Source: Streptantibioticus rubrisoli (GTDB lineage Bacteria; Actinomycetota; Actinomycetes; Streptomycetales; Streptomycetaceae). From it: a stretch of 64,000 nt of DNA. The notes below the pieces were generated by a model. It searched no databases. It was not told the origin of the DNA and saw only the letters and a list, made by a program, of their open reading frames with translations. Shown here in pieces: positions 1 to 19,693 of this stretch (its first letter is position 1; each line of letters starts with the position of its first letter). The stretch covers positions 1 to 64,000 of the forward strand of contig NZ_JANFNH010000029.1 of assembly GCF_024436055.1 (NCBI RefSeq). The letters are read 5' to 3'. A program made the translations under genes and the position numbers.

Positions 1-10361
<10,361 letters not shown>

Positions 10362-10587
10362 CAACGCGCTCCATTACCGTGACAGACAGAATCCAACGAC
10401 CATTTCGCAGCCTGTCATGGAGCACAGCCCTTAAGTAACCCCTCCAAACCCCCTATTCACCCCTATCCGTTGGGTGTGAACAGGCGCCTTGACGGGCTTT
10501 GGGCAACCCGATGAGAATGCGCTGGGCAAGCAGGAAAAGTCAAGAATACCGACTGCATTTCACGCAGTCCGAAAGGAGCGCGTGGCG
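10362..10587. promoter_or_regulatory. divergent PKS / glycosyltransferase promoter region with phased CCCCT repeats
   Basis: This 226-bp region separates the PKS start (10361, minus) from the glycosyltransferase start (10588, plus). It holds three direct copies of CCCCT(A/C) beginning at 10439, 10450 and 10460. The 10-11 bp period places them on one face of the helix, as at many pathway-specific activator sites. The same CCCCTA hexamer forms the arms of the palindrome upstream of the thioesterase (20620-20634). A binding role is inference. The ribosome-binding site GAAAGGAG at 10571-10578 serves the glycosyltransferase. Confidence 0.5.
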
Positions 10588-11709
10588 ATGCGCGTGCTGT
10601 TCGTCTCCTATCCGGCCATCGGCCATGTTTTCCCCACGGTTCCCCTGCAGTGGGCGCTGCGGGCCGCCGGTCATGAGGTGCTGGTGGCCACCGGAAGCTA
10701 CGGTCTGGAAGTCGCCAACGCCGGGCTGCATGTGGCGGATGTGGCGCCGGGCCTTGAGCTGGAAAGCTTCTTCCAGAGCACCGTGCCAGAGCTGCTGGAG
10801 CGGGTACGCAGGCCCGAAGGCCCGGACCCGATGGCCGGTATCCAGTTGTTCGCGCACCTCAACGACCATCTGGCGGACGGCGTCGTGCGCACCGCCGAGG
10901 CGTTCCGCCCGGACCTGATCGTCTACGAGCAGATCTTCGTCTCCGGCCTGATCGCCGCGCAGAAGCTTGGGATCCCGGCGGTGCAGCACAACTTCGGCTT
11001 CGCGCGCGGCGGTGACATCCGTGCGCTGACCGTCGCCCAACTCACCGAGACCATGCGCCGTCACGGCGTGGACGGCGTGCCGGAGCAGGTGCGCACCATC
11101 GACATCGCGCCGCCGAGCATGGTCGAGCCCGAGCCGTACGGCTGGTCGATGCGCCCGGTGCCGTACAACAGCGGTGCGGTACTGCCGGACTGGGTGCTGG
11201 ACAAGCCGGAACGGCCGCGTATCGCGGTGACGTTGGGAACCGCGTCGGTGCACGTCACCGGTCTCGGTCCGGTGCAGCGGCTGTTGGCCGCGGCGCCCAA
11301 GGTGGACGCGGAGTTCGTACTGGCCCTCGGCGAGGTGGACACCAGCGCGTTGGGCGAACTGCCGTCGAACGTGCGGGTTGTCGGCTGGGTGCCGCTCACC
11401 GTGCTGATGCAGACCTGTGTCGGCGCCGTGCACCACGGTGGCGCGGGCACCACGCTGGCCGGGCTCAACGCCGGTGTTCCGCAGGTCATCCTGCCGGACG
11501 GCGCGGACCGGTTCGTCAACGCCCAGGCGGTGCACGACCGGGGTGCCGGGATCAGCGCCACGGCCGCCGACCTCGACGTGGAGTTGCTGCGTCGGCTGGT
11601 GGATGACGAGAAGCTGCGCACCGCGGCGGTCGAGGTGCGGCAGGAGATCGCGACGATGCCGTCTCCGGCGTCGGTCGTCGAGCGGCTGGTCGAACTGGCC
11701 GCGCGATGA
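10588..11709 (+). CDS. GT-B (family GT1) macrolide-type glycosyltransferase
   Basis: A 373-aa protein of the GT1 fold that attaches activated (usually dTDP-) sugars to polyketide aglycones. The N-terminus MRVLFVSYPAIGHVFP is the acceptor-domain Rossmann start with the expected His. The C-terminal donor-binding motif reads VHHGGAGTTLAGLNAGVPQV, followed by DRFVNAQ. ATG 10588 was chosen because GAAAGGAG lies 9 bp upstream and translation begins exactly at the family's usual N-terminus; the open frame extends upstream to 10489 without homology, and GTG 10582 is an alternative. It is divergent from the PKS gene, so it most likely glycosylates that product. No deoxysugar genes and no DesVIII-like activator partner lie in the window, so the sugar is unknown. 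Confidence 0.9.
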   Translation: MRVLFVSYPAIGHVFPTVPLQWALRAAGHEVLVATGSYGLEVANAGLHVADVAPGLELESFFQSTVPELLERVRRPEGPDPMAGIQLFAHLNDHLADGVVRTAEAFRPDLIVYEQIFVSGLIAAQKLGIPAVQHNFGFARGGDIRALTVAQLTETMRRHGVDGVPEQVRTIDIAPPSMVEPEPYGWSMRPVPYNSGAVLPDWVLDKPERPRIAVTLGTASVHVTGLGPVQRLLAAAPKVDAEFVLALGEVDTSALGELPSNVRVVGWVPLTVLMQTCVGAVHHGGAGTTLAGLNAGVPQVILPDGADRFVNAQAVHDRGAGISATAADLDVELLRRLVDDEKLRTAAVEVRQEIATMPSPASVVERLVELAAR

Positions 11710-11743
11710 GCCGTCGGCGGCGACAGCACCCCGCGCACCACTA

Positions 11744-11780
11744 GAAGTGGGGGGCGACTGGTCAAGTCGCCCCCCACTTC
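11744..11780. terminator. bidirectional terminator between convergent genes
   Basis: Perfect 16-bp inverted repeat (left arm GAAGTGGGGGGCGACT, 5-nt loop GGTCA) between the glycosyltransferase (plus) and the PH-domain gene (minus). It separates the polyketide genes from the following envelope genes. Confidence 0.85.
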
Positions 11781-11812
11781 CCGGGGGTTGGGACAGTTGG
11801 CCTGTTGGGGGT

Positions 11813-13375
11813 TCAGCGGCGCCTGCGGTCCCGCCGGTGGGTGGGTACCCGCTCCAGGAACGGGGTGAGCAGGTGCGGCACCGCCTCCTCGGCGAAGGAC
11901 AACCCCTCGCTCACGGTCACGTCCCGCACCTTGTAGCAGTGCTCACCGGCGGACGTGGTGGCGCCCAAGGTGAGCAGTCCTGAACGGCGTTGGAAGAACG
12001 AGCTGGAGATGTTCCAGCCGATGATGCCCTCCCGCTGCAGCGCCACCGTGCGGTGCGCGAAGGTGCCCGAGCGGGTCACCAGGTAGCGGCCGCGCATCCC
12101 GTGCCCGAGGGTGCGGTACGCGTCGTACGCCAGCGCCAGCGTGACCGGCAGCAACACCACGGCGGCGGCCACGGCCGCGTAGAGCAGCGCGGTGGACAGC
12201 CACAGGCCGAGGGCGGCCAGCGGGATGACGATCAGCGCGGTGACCGTCAGCGCCCGGTTGACGCGGCGCCGAAGGGCGATGCGCGGGTGCGGCCTGAGAT
12301 CGGTCAGCGAGGTCGGGGACTCGGCCTCGGACAGTACGTCGGCGGCGACGCGCAGCGCCTCCGCACGGGGTACGGGGGGCGTGAGCATCCGGCGCTTGCG
12401 GTTCTCGTCCCGGTCGCCCAGGCCGCTGGCCACCGCGTTGAGGCGGGCGCCGCCTGCCCAGCGCAGGAACATCGTCTCGCCCAACTCCACGCCGCGCAGC
12501 CGCCGTTCCTCGATGGTGACGGAGCGGGTGACGAGCAGTCCGCGCAGGACCCGGAAGGTGCCGCCGTCCTCCCGTTCGAGCCGGTAGCCGTACCAGCCCT
12601 CGGTGAAGGTGGCGGTGGAGAAGATGGCGCCGAGCACCACGATGATCAGCAGTGTGATCAGGATGCCGAACCACAGGGGTACGGATCCGTAGTGGGCCTC
12701 GATGTCCTTGACGAACCCCAGTTGCAGCGGGTCGACCTTCATCTCGTGCAGTGTGCGGTACGCGGTGCCGACCGCGGCCAGCACACCGCCGACGCCCCAG
12801 ATGGTCAAAGGGGCGTAGCGGATCCAGGACCAGTCCATGTCGGCGATCAGGCCGTCGTCCTCGACCGCCGCCGCGCCGAGCGCGTCCCTGCGGCTGAGCA
12901 GCCGCTGCCGCAGTTCGGCGGCCTGGGCCTTGCTGACGCCGTCCAGGGTGAGCTTGCGGCCCGCGGAGTGGGTCTGTTCGCCGGTGCCGATCCGCAGCGA
13001 GGTGAGCCCGAAGACGCGGTGGACCGGGTTGGCGGTCAGGTCGACGCTGCGGATGCGGTCCAGCCGTATCGCGCGGTGGCTGCGGAACAGCAGTCCGGAA
13101 CGCAGTTCCACGCGGTCCTCGGTGATGCGGTACCGGGTGGTGAGGTACCGCATCATGCCGATGCTGGTCACCACCAGGAAGGTGATGAGCAGCGAACCCA
13201 AGGTGATCAGGGCCTGCAGGTTGACCTTGCCGCCGGTGGCCACCAGGGTGGCCGCCCAAGAGGCGAGCGGGGCGGCCAGCAGGCTGGCGTGTACCAGGAT
13301 CAGCCGGGCGTTGAGCCGCTCCCACTCGGGGTTCGCGGCGTCCGTGCGGTGCCGGACCGGGGCGTCGGCGCTCAT
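11813..13375 (-). CDS. membrane protein with bacterial PH domains (YdbT-like)
   Basis: A 520-aa integral membrane protein. Residues ~30-75 contain two hydrophobic helices, followed by a bPH2-type domain (TTRYRITEDRVELRSGLLFRSHRAIRLDRIRSVDLT). Further membrane pairs near 200-270 and 390-420 are each followed by a similar PH-like segment, the last near HRTVALQREGIIGWNISSSFFQRR. This is the layout of YdbT, which acts with the smaller YdbS; in Bacillus the pair is linked to tolerance of membrane-active peptides. The ATG overlaps the upstream gene's stop by 4 bp, so the two are translationally coupled. The molecular function is not established. A link to the neighbouring polyketide cluster is possible but unsupported. 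Confidence 0.85.
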   Translation of the reverse strand: MSADAPVRHRTDAANPEWERLNARLILVHASLLAAPLASWAATLVATGGKVNLQALITLGSLLITFLVVTSIGMMRYLTTRYRITEDRVELRSGLLFRSHRAIRLDRIRSVDLTANPVHRVFGLTSLRIGTGEQTHSAGRKLTLDGVSKAQAAELRQRLLSRRDALGAAAVEDDGLIADMDWSWIRYAPLTIWGVGGVLAAVGTAYRTLHEMKVDPLQLGFVKDIEAHYGSVPLWFGILITLLIIVVLGAIFSTATFTEGWYGYRLEREDGGTFRVLRGLLVTRSVTIEERRLRGVELGETMFLRWAGGARLNAVASGLGDRDENRKRRMLTPPVPRAEALRVAADVLSEAESPTSLTDLRPHPRIALRRRVNRALTVTALIVIPLAALGLWLSTALLYAAVAAAVVLLPVTLALAYDAYRTLGHGMRGRYLVTRSGTFAHRTVALQREGIIGWNISSSFFQRRSGLLTLGATTSAGEHCYKVRDVTVSEGLSFAEEAVPHLLTPFLERVPTHRRDRRRR

Positions 13376-13863
13376 GCCGCGTCTCCCGGCGTCGCCTGCG
13401 TGTACTTGGTGAGGTGCTCCACCACGTCGGCGGCGACCCGATGGTCAAGTCCCTTGATCTTCACGGCGCCTGAGGCCGAGGCGGTGGTCACGGTGATCCC
13501 GGAGAGCCGGAACATCTGCTGGAGCGGGCCGCGCAGCGTGTCCACCGTCTGGACCCGGGACAGCGGCACCACCCGCCACCGCTGCCACAGCCACCCGGAC
13601 GAGGCGTACACCGCCTCGTTGGTGGTCTCCCAGCGGTGGACCCGGTACCGCCACGCCGGCATCACCAGCATGTAGGCGAGCCCGGGAACCAGTGTGATGG
13701 CCAGGCACCAGCCGAACCAGGTCCTGGCCGGCGGGATGAACAGATAGAGCACCGCGAACACGATCGGCAGCGGCAGCGCGAAGATCGACGACTGCGTGGT
13801 CCACCAGGCGACGGCGCGGCGCTCGACGCGGTTCCGAGGCGGACGGAGCCTCACATCATCCAT
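13372..13863 (-). CDS. small PH-domain membrane protein (YdbS-like)
   Basis: A 163-aa partner of the following gene. Two transmembrane helices (residues ~20-65) precede a single bPH2 domain (WRYRVHRWETTNEAVYASSGWLWQRWRVVPLSRVQTVDT). The start at ATG 13863 is preferred because AAGGAAG lies about 12 bp upstream; another ATG ten codons earlier (13893) is less likely. Its TGA overlaps the next ATG (13372-13375), the arrangement expected for co-translated YdbS/YdbT partners. Confidence 0.85.
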   Translation of the reverse strand: MDDVRLRPPRNRVERRAVAWWTTQSSIFALPLPIVFAVLYLFIPPARTWFGWCLAITLVPGLAYMLVMPAWRYRVHRWETTNEAVYASSGWLWQRWRVVPLSRVQTVDTLRGPLQQMFRLSGITVTTASASGAVKIKGLDHRVAADVVEHLTKYTQATPGDAA

Positions 13864-13914
13864 TGCGTTCCACTGCTTCCTTGAGCGTTCCAACCGGTCG
13901 TTGCCGCTGGGCAG

Positions 13915-14463
13915 TTAGTGGGTGCGGACGGGCTCGGCCTGCTTGGTGGCGGCGTTGCCCTGTGCCAGCAGCTTGCGACGCCGGGTCAACAGCACCGCGG
14001 TACGGGCCAGCACCATCGCCAGCGACATGAAGACGAAGGCGTTCGCGTAGACGTCCTGCCCGCTGAGCTTGTAGTCGATGCTGAACTTGATGATTCCCTG
14101 CGGGAACCAGTGCTCGGTCCCGTAGGCGAACACGACGCGTGAGCTGGACAGGATGACCCACAGCAGAGCGTATCCGATACCGCCCCTGGTGAAGATGTGG
14201 CCGGTGGCCGGATCCCGGTGGGCGGGCAGCAGGGCACCGGCTATCAGACCGCAGATGGCCCCCACGCCGATGCCGACGAGCTGCAGCGAGATGTCGTTGC
14301 CACCGGTCGGCAGCGAGTGCACAAACAGCGCGATGACGATGGCGACCGCGATCAGTGACCGCGCCATCCGCATGTTGGTCAGGCGCCGGCGGCCGAGGTC
14401 GGTCGCCAGGATGATGATGAGGATCGTCGCGCTGGCGATCAGCGCGGTCAGAAACGGGCTCAT
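13915..14463 (-). CDS. integral membrane protein of unknown function
   Basis: A 182-aa protein starting MSPFLTALIASATILIIILATDLGRRR, with about five predicted hydrophobic helices and an HRDPATG loop near the middle. ATG 14463 follows GGGAAGG. It lies 51 bp upstream of the PH-domain pair on the same strand, so may be co-transcribed with it. It resembles small CcdC/DUF1453-like membrane proteins in length and helix spacing, but I do not recognise a diagnostic motif and assign no function. Confidence 0.75.
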   Translation of the reverse strand: MSPFLTALIASATILIIILATDLGRRRLTNMRMARSLIAVAIVIALFVHSLPTGGNDISLQLVGIGVGAICGLIAGALLPAHRDPATGHIFTRGGIGYALLWVILSSSRVVFAYGTEHWFPQGIIKFSIDYKLSGQDVYANAFVFMSLAMVLARTAVLLTRRRKLLAQGNAATKQAEPVRTH

Positions 14464-14618
14464 GTGACTGCTGGCCTTCCCTGGTCTGGCGCCACTCCCT
14501 GCGCCACTGCACTCCACGCTAGGGGCGCACCCCGTTCCACCGGGACGACTGAACGGTTGGACCTGCTGTCCACCAGTCGGTGGACAAGCGGACACCGAAG
14601 GGTGGTAGGAAGTGTGCT

Positions 14619-15872
14619 GTGCGCACTCACAGCCCGGTGAACTCCCAGGTGGACGCGGTGGAGCAGACCGCGGACGAGGCCCCCGAGGCCAAGAACCGCT
14701 GGTTCGCCCTGTGGGACGGGTACTTCGCCATCAGTTACGCCGTCACCACCGTGCTGCTGTTCACCACCCACGGCGACCAGGCACGGCGCGCCATCGCCAT
14801 CGGAGCGCTGACGCTGGCGGTCCCGTGGTACGCGGCGCTGGGTCGGGGCCTGATGCTGCACAACACCGTCCACCGGACCGTCAGCAGACGCAACGTCGTG
14901 TTCGGACTGGGTCTGTTCGCGCTGTTCGCGGTGGCCACCGGGTTCGACATCTCGGGTTCCTTCGCGCTGTTCGCCATCGTTCCGATGCTGATGATGGCGT
15001 TGCCCACCACGTCGGCGATCGCGGTGGTGCTGCTGGCCAGCTTGATGCCGGTGACGGTGGTCTGGCTGACCGGCGGGGACATGGGCACCGTGCTGCCCAT
15101 CTCCCTGCTGGGCATAGCGCTGTCCGTACTGCTGGGGCTGTGGATCACCCGGGTGGTGCGGCAGAGCCGGGAGCGCGCCGAGTTGATCGACGAGCTGCGG
15201 CGCAGCCGTGAGCAGCTGGCCCGGCTGTCCCACGAGGCCGGGATCTCCGCGGAGCGCGAGCGGCTGGCCCGGGAGATCCACGACACCCTGGCACAGGGCC
15301 TGACCAGCATCATCAGCCTGGTGCAGGCGGCTGAGTCGGAGGTGACCCACGCCCCCCAGCTGGCCCTTCAGCACCTGGGGCTGGCCGGGCGGGTGGCCAA
15401 GGACAGCCTGGCCGAGGCGCGTGACTTCGTCGCCGCGCTCACCCCTCCGGCGCTGCGGGAGAGTTCGCTGGTCCAGGCGGTACGGCGGCAGGCGGAGGGG
15501 CTGGAGGCGGAGGCCGGTGTGGCGGTGCGCTGTTCGGTGCGGGGCGCGGACCGGCCACTGCCGATGGCGGTCAGCGTGGTGCTGCTGCGGTCGGTGCAGG
15601 AGGCGTTCGCGAACGTGCGCAAGCACGCCAAGCAGGCGCGGAACGTGGACGTCGTGCTGGTCTTCGAGGAGGCCAGCGTCCGCCTGCTGGTGCGGGACGA
15701 CGGCGAGGGCTTCCAGGACCAGCCGGTGGCCCGCGACGGCGGCGGGTTCGGACTGCGCGGCATGCAGGCCAGGGCGCGCGAGATCAACGGGGTGGCGACC
15801 GTCAGCAGCCGCCCGGGACAGGGCACCACCATCGAGGTCACGGTGCCCGCTGAACCGACCAGCGAGGGATGA
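14619..15872 (+). CDS. sensor histidine kinase, NarL/DesK (HisKA_3) type
   Basis: A 417-aa kinase. Five or six membrane helices occupy residues ~25-175, then a coiled linker and the dimerisation/phosphoacceptor box EREIHDTLAQGLTSI-like (AREIHDTLAQ, His221). A HATPase domain follows with an N-box near EAFANVRKHAKQ and G-boxes DDGEGF and GFGLRGM. The GTG at 14619 has AGGA 8 bp upstream; an in-frame ATG at 14580 adds 13 unconserved residues. The response regulator starts 4 bp after the stop. There is no extracellular sensor domain, so it probably senses a membrane or intramembrane signal, which fits the adjacent envelope genes. Confidence 0.9.
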   Translation: MRTHSPVNSQVDAVEQTADEAPEAKNRWFALWDGYFAISYAVTTVLLFTTHGDQARRAIAIGALTLAVPWYAALGRGLMLHNTVHRTVSRRNVVFGLGLFALFAVATGFDISGSFALFAIVPMLMMALPTTSAIAVVLLASLMPVTVVWLTGGDMGTVLPISLLGIALSVLLGLWITRVVRQSRERAELIDELRRSREQLARLSHEAGISAERERLAREIHDTLAQGLTSIISLVQAAESEVTHAPQLALQHLGLAGRVAKDSLAEARDFVAALTPPALRESSLVQAVRRQAEGLEAEAGVAVRCSVRGADRPLPMAVSVVLLRSVQEAFANVRKHAKQARNVDVVLVFEEASVRLLVRDDGEGFQDQPVARDGGGFGLRGMQARAREINGVATVSSRPGQGTTIEVTVPAEPTSEG

Positions 15873-15876
15873 GGAC

Positions 15877-16509
15877 GTGACCGACCACAACGTGATCAGG
15901 GTGCTGCTGGCCGACGACCACCCCGTGGTACGGGAGGGCCTGTGCGCCATGTTGGAGTCCGCCGAGGGCATCACCGTCGTCGGACAGGCCGGATCCGGTG
16001 AGGAGGCGGTGGCCCTCGCGTCCCATCTGACGCCTGACATCGTGCTGCTCGACCTGCGGATGGGCGGGATGGACGGGGTGGACGCCACCGGGCACATCCT
16101 GCACGCCTCACCGCGCAGCAAGGTCGTCATCGTCACCACGTACGAGAGCGACGCGGACATCCTGCGCGCCGTGGAGGCGGGCGCGGCCGGATACCTGCTC
16201 AAGGGCAGTTCCCGGATGGAGTTGATCAACGCGGTGCAGGCGGCGGCGCGCGGTGAGACGGTGCTGACGCCGTCGCTGGCGTCCAAGCTGTTCCGGGCGC
16301 GGGCGGTGGAGACCCCGCCGCTGTCCGACCGGGAGATCGAGGTGCTGCGGTTGGTCAGCCAGGGGCTGACCAACGCGGAGATCGGCAGGAAGCTGTTCAT
16401 CGGCGAGGCGACGGTGAAGACGCATCTGCTGCGCGCGTACCGCAAGTTGGACGTCTCAGACCGCACGGCGGCGGTCATCACCGCACTGGAACGCGGCCTG
16501 CTGTCCTGA
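15877..16509 (+). CDS. NarL/LuxR-family response regulator
   Basis: A 210-aa partner of the preceding kinase. The receiver domain has the acidic pair DDH near residue 13, phosphoacceptor Asp59 in VLLDLRMGG and the conserved Lys in GYLLKGSS. The C-terminal LuxR helix-turn-helix reads LSDREIEVLRLVSQGLTNAEIG. The GTG start sits 4 bp after the kinase stop, with GAGG just upstream, indicating coupled expression. It is convergent with the LAL regulator, so its target is not obvious from context. Confidence 0.92.
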   Translation: MTDHNVIRVLLADDHPVVREGLCAMLESAEGITVVGQAGSGEEAVALASHLTPDIVLLDLRMGGMDGVDATGHILHASPRSKVVIVTTYESDADILRAVEAGAAGYLLKGSSRMELINAVQAAARGETVLTPSLASKLFRARAVETPPLSDREIEVLRLVSQGLTNAEIGRKLFIGEATVKTHLLRAYRKLDVSDRTAAVITALERGLLS

Positions 16510-16570
16510 GCGTTGGAAATACCGGGGGGCGCCACGCCGAAACGCTTTGCCCGGGCCCGAGGGACGGTGT

Positions 16571-16601
16571 CTGGGGGCTGAGCGCTGGGCACTCCCCCCA
16601 G
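16571..16601. terminator. probable terminator between convergent regulators
   Basis: CTGGGGG at 16571-16577 pairs with CCCCCAG at 16595-16601 within the 154-bp gap between the response regulator (plus) and LAL regulator (minus). Further G/C-rich inverted sequence follows to ~16640. Confidence 0.5.
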
Positions 16602-16663
16602 CCACAGGGGTGCGGGAGGCGGGCCCCCACACCCCGAAGCCACCCGCCACGCGGGCCTCGCCG

Positions 16664-19465
16664 CTAGGCGATGCCCGCCAGGCTGCTCTCGGCCAGCTTC
16701 GACGGCAGGTCGCGGCGGCGCTTGACCTTCAACTTGCGGTAGATCCGGGTGAGATGCTGCTCCACGGTGCTCACCGTCACATACAGCTTGGTGGCGATCT
16801 CCCGGTTGGTGTGCCCGTGCGCGGCCAGTACCGCGACCCGCGACTCGGCCTCGGTGAGCGCCTCCGCCTCACGTGAGACATCCGTCTGACCGGCGACGGT
16901 GACCTCGCCGTCGGCGTCCCCCGGCATCAACTGCTGGCACAACGGCTCCGCCCCGCACGCCTTGGCCACGTGCCACGCCTTGCGCACCAGCAGCCGCGCC
17001 CGGTTGAACTCGCCCAGCGCACGGTATCCGTTGCCCAGTTCGCCCAACGCGGCCGCCAGTTGGAGGCGGTCGTCACCGCTCTCCAGCGTCTCGACCGCCT
17101 CCTTGAGCAGGTACAGACGGCGCTTGAGGTCCGCGGTGCGGGCCAGTACCAGCAGTTGCGCGCCGCGGGCGCGGTTGGTACCCGTACCCCCGCGCAGCGG
17201 CTGCCGTTCGGCCAGCGTCCTGGCCTGCCCGGCCTCGTCCAGGGCGAGCCAGGCCTCGGCGGCGTCGATCCGCCATGGCACCAGCTCGGCGGCGTCGACG
17301 CCCCACTCCTCCATCAGCCGACCGCAGGCCAGGAAGTCCTCCAAGGCGGCGTGGTAGCGGCCGGTGGCGAGGTGGCTGCGGCCCCTGGCCCGTAGGTAGT
17401 GCAGACCCGGCAGGGTGCGGAACAGGGCGGCGGGCACCGGCTGTTCAAGCAGCGCCATCGCCTCGTCGTGCCGCCCCATCGCCGTCTCGGCCTGGATCAG
17501 GGTGCTCAGCGGCAACGCGATGAGCACGCCCCAACTCTGCAGTGAGATCAGCGACATCGCGGAGCGGGCGTGGTGGGCGGCGGCGGGCAGGTCGCCCTGG
17601 CGCAGCGCGATCTCGGCGCGCACCGCGGACAGCAGGCCGTGCCACGCGGGCGCGCGGCGGGCCGAGCACTCGCCCAGCAGCCGCTCGCACCAGGCCAGCG
17701 CCAGGTCGGCACGGTCCGCGTACAGCAGTGCCAGCAGGGCGAAGACCAGTGGTTGCAGGGTGCTGTCGCTGAGCCGGTAGCGCTGGAGCACCCGCTGGGC
17801 CTCGGCAACGGCGCTCTCGCCGCGACCGTCGGCGAGCGACGCGGCGATGGCGGAAGCCGCCTGGGTATGGGCGTCGCCCACGGTGCCACAGGCCCCGCCC
17901 TGTGCCGTCGACCGGCTGATCCCGGAGTCCGGGAAGACGGACTGCAGCGGCGGGCTGACCATGGCCAGCCAGCGGCGGGCGGCCTCCAGTGCCGCCTCGT
18001 CACAGCCCGGCTCCTGCTCGGTGCGCGACAGTTCGGTACGGGACTGCAGTTCGCGGATCGAATCGACCGCGTCGTCCAGCCGCCCGGACCACGCCAGGTA
18101 CGACATGGACATCGCCAGATAGCGGCGCGGCAGCCGTCCCGGTTCCAGTTCGGCGGTGAGTTGCGGAAGGTGCTTCTCGGCGGCGGCCGGGCAGTCGCGC
18201 CAGACCACGCTGACCAGCTTGGCCTTGATCTCGGCGCGGGTTGCGCCGATCCGGCAGGCTCCGTGGGCGAGTTCGAGGCAGCGCAGCGCGAACTCGGTGT
18301 CGTCGTCGACGAGGGCGTACTCGGCCGCCTCCTGGAGCACCGGCACCATGTCCGGCTCGACGTCCTGCTGTGCGGCGAGCAGGTGGCGGGCCACGTCGGG
18401 GGCGCTGGCGCCGTCCTTGTGCAGCAGCTGAGCGGCGCGCAGGTGCAGGGCGGACAGGGTGGCGGCGGGGGTCGCGGCCAGTACGGCGGCGCGCGCCGTG
18501 GCGTCGCGGAAGGTGGCGCCGTCCAGTACGGCGCAGCGGCACAGGTCCTGGACGCCCTGTTCCGCCGACTCGGCGTGGATCTCAAGCACCCGGCTGAGCA
18601 GGGTGGTTGAGCTGGCGTCGCCCAGTACGGCCACGCCTCGGGCCACGGTCAACATCTCGGGCTCGCCGCGGTGCAGGCAGTCGCGCACCGCCTGTGAGAA
18701 CGTTTCTGCGGGTGCGACGCGCCCGAACGGCTCGCCGCGCTCGGCGCCCTGGCAGTCCTCCAGCAGGGCGCGCAGCAGCAGCGGGTTGCCGCCGGTGATG
18801 TGGTGGCACTCGGCGGCGAGTCGGGACGCGGTGGACGGTGCGAAGTGGCCGGCCAGCACGGTGGCGGTGCCCTTGGGGGACAGCATGCCCACCTGGACCC
18901 GGGTGCAGTGCGGCTGGCGCAGCAACTCGGCGTGGAAGGCCAGTTGCTCCTGGCGCAGCCTGGTGGCCTCGGTCAGCACGATCAGTATCCGTGCCTGGCG
19001 CACCCGTCGGGCCAGGTAGAGCAGGAACTGCAGGGAGTGGTCGTCGGCGTAGTGCACATCGTCGATGGCGATGACGACGGTCCGCTCCCTCGCGAGTTGC
19101 AGCAGCGCCCAGGAGGCGAAGGGCATGGCGCGCATCCGGGCGTGCGGCGCCGCCTCATGGGACGCCTCGTCCAACAGCCGTATAGTGTCGGATCGCACCT
19201 GCGGCGATATCGAGGGGTGGTCGAAAATCTTTCTCAGTATGCCGAACGGCAGCGGGCGTTCGGCCCGCGAGCCGGTGGCGTCGAGGAGTAGGGCGGATTC
19301 CTCGATCGCCTGCTCGGTAAAGCTTTCCAGCAGTTCCGTTTTTCCACTGGCTACCGCACCGCTGACCAGGGCCACACGGCCCCGGCCCTTCATCGCGCTC
19401 TGCAGCAGCTCATGCAGCGCGGCCATGTGGCTCTCGCGCTCTACCAACTTCGCGGACAGTGACAC
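16664..19465 (-). CDS. LAL-type LuxR transcriptional regulator (large ATP-binding)
   Basis: A 933-aa regulator of the PikD/LAL class that typically activates macrolide clusters. Walker A is GAVASGKT (residues 36-43) and Walker B is VVIAIDDVHYADD. A long TPR-like middle precedes the C-terminal LuxR helix-turn-helix (LTEAESRVAVLAAHGHTNREIATKLYVTVSTVEQHL). The start is GTG 19465, preceded by GGGGG 7-8 bp upstream, and gives the usual N-terminus VERESHMAALHELL. I saw no TTA codon in it. It lies downstream of the thioesterase on the same strand (228-bp gap). It is the best candidate for pathway-specific activator of the PKS cluster, although 5 kb of unrelated genes intervene. Confidence 0.95.
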   Translation of the reverse strand: MSLSAKLVERESHMAALHELLQSAMKGRGRVALVSGAVASGKTELLESFTEQAIEESALLLDATGSRAERPLPFGILRKIFDHPSISPQVRSDTIRLLDEASHEAAPHARMRAMPFASWALLQLARERTVVIAIDDVHYADDHSLQFLLYLARRVRQARILIVLTEATRLRQEQLAFHAELLRQPHCTRVQVGMLSPKGTATVLAGHFAPSTASRLAAECHHITGGNPLLLRALLEDCQGAERGEPFGRVAPAETFSQAVRDCLHRGEPEMLTVARGVAVLGDASSTTLLSRVLEIHAESAEQGVQDLCRCAVLDGATFRDATARAAVLAATPAATLSALHLRAAQLLHKDGASAPDVARHLLAAQQDVEPDMVPVLQEAAEYALVDDDTEFALRCLELAHGACRIGATRAEIKAKLVSVVWRDCPAAAEKHLPQLTAELEPGRLPRRYLAMSMSYLAWSGRLDDAVDSIRELQSRTELSRTEQEPGCDEAALEAARRWLAMVSPPLQSVFPDSGISRSTAQGGACGTVGDAHTQAASAIAASLADGRGESAVAEAQRVLQRYRLSDSTLQPLVFALLALLYADRADLALAWCERLLGECSARRAPAWHGLLSAVRAEIALRQGDLPAAAHHARSAMSLISLQSWGVLIALPLSTLIQAETAMGRHDEAMALLEQPVPAALFRTLPGLHYLRARGRSHLATGRYHAALEDFLACGRLMEEWGVDAAELVPWRIDAAEAWLALDEAGQARTLAERQPLRGGTGTNRARGAQLLVLARTADLKRRLYLLKEAVETLESGDDRLQLAAALGELGNGYRALGEFNRARLLVRKAWHVAKACGAEPLCQQLMPGDADGEVTVAGQTDVSREAEALTEAESRVAVLAAHGHTNREIATKLYVTVSTVEQHLTRIYRKLKVKRRRDLPSKLAESSLAGIA

Positions 19466-19693
19466 AATTTCCCCCGATTCGCATTGCGCCGGGACGCACC
19501 CGAGTTAATGTCTCGGCAATGCGTGTAAATCGGAACCATTACGGGTTCGCAGGCCCTGGAAGGCCGGGAACAGATCGTCAGGTCTTTCCGGATCGGGTCC
19601 TGGCGGCCCGTGGGGTGGTGGGCGCACCATGGATCCGAAACGGTTCGGGAGACCGGTGGTCAGCCAGGTCTCCGCATACTCCTGCGAGTTGTG

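Noticed and set aside
14460-16643. 727-aa minus-strand frame over the two-component genes
   Set aside because: Antisense shadow of the histidine kinase and response regulator; no domain signatures.
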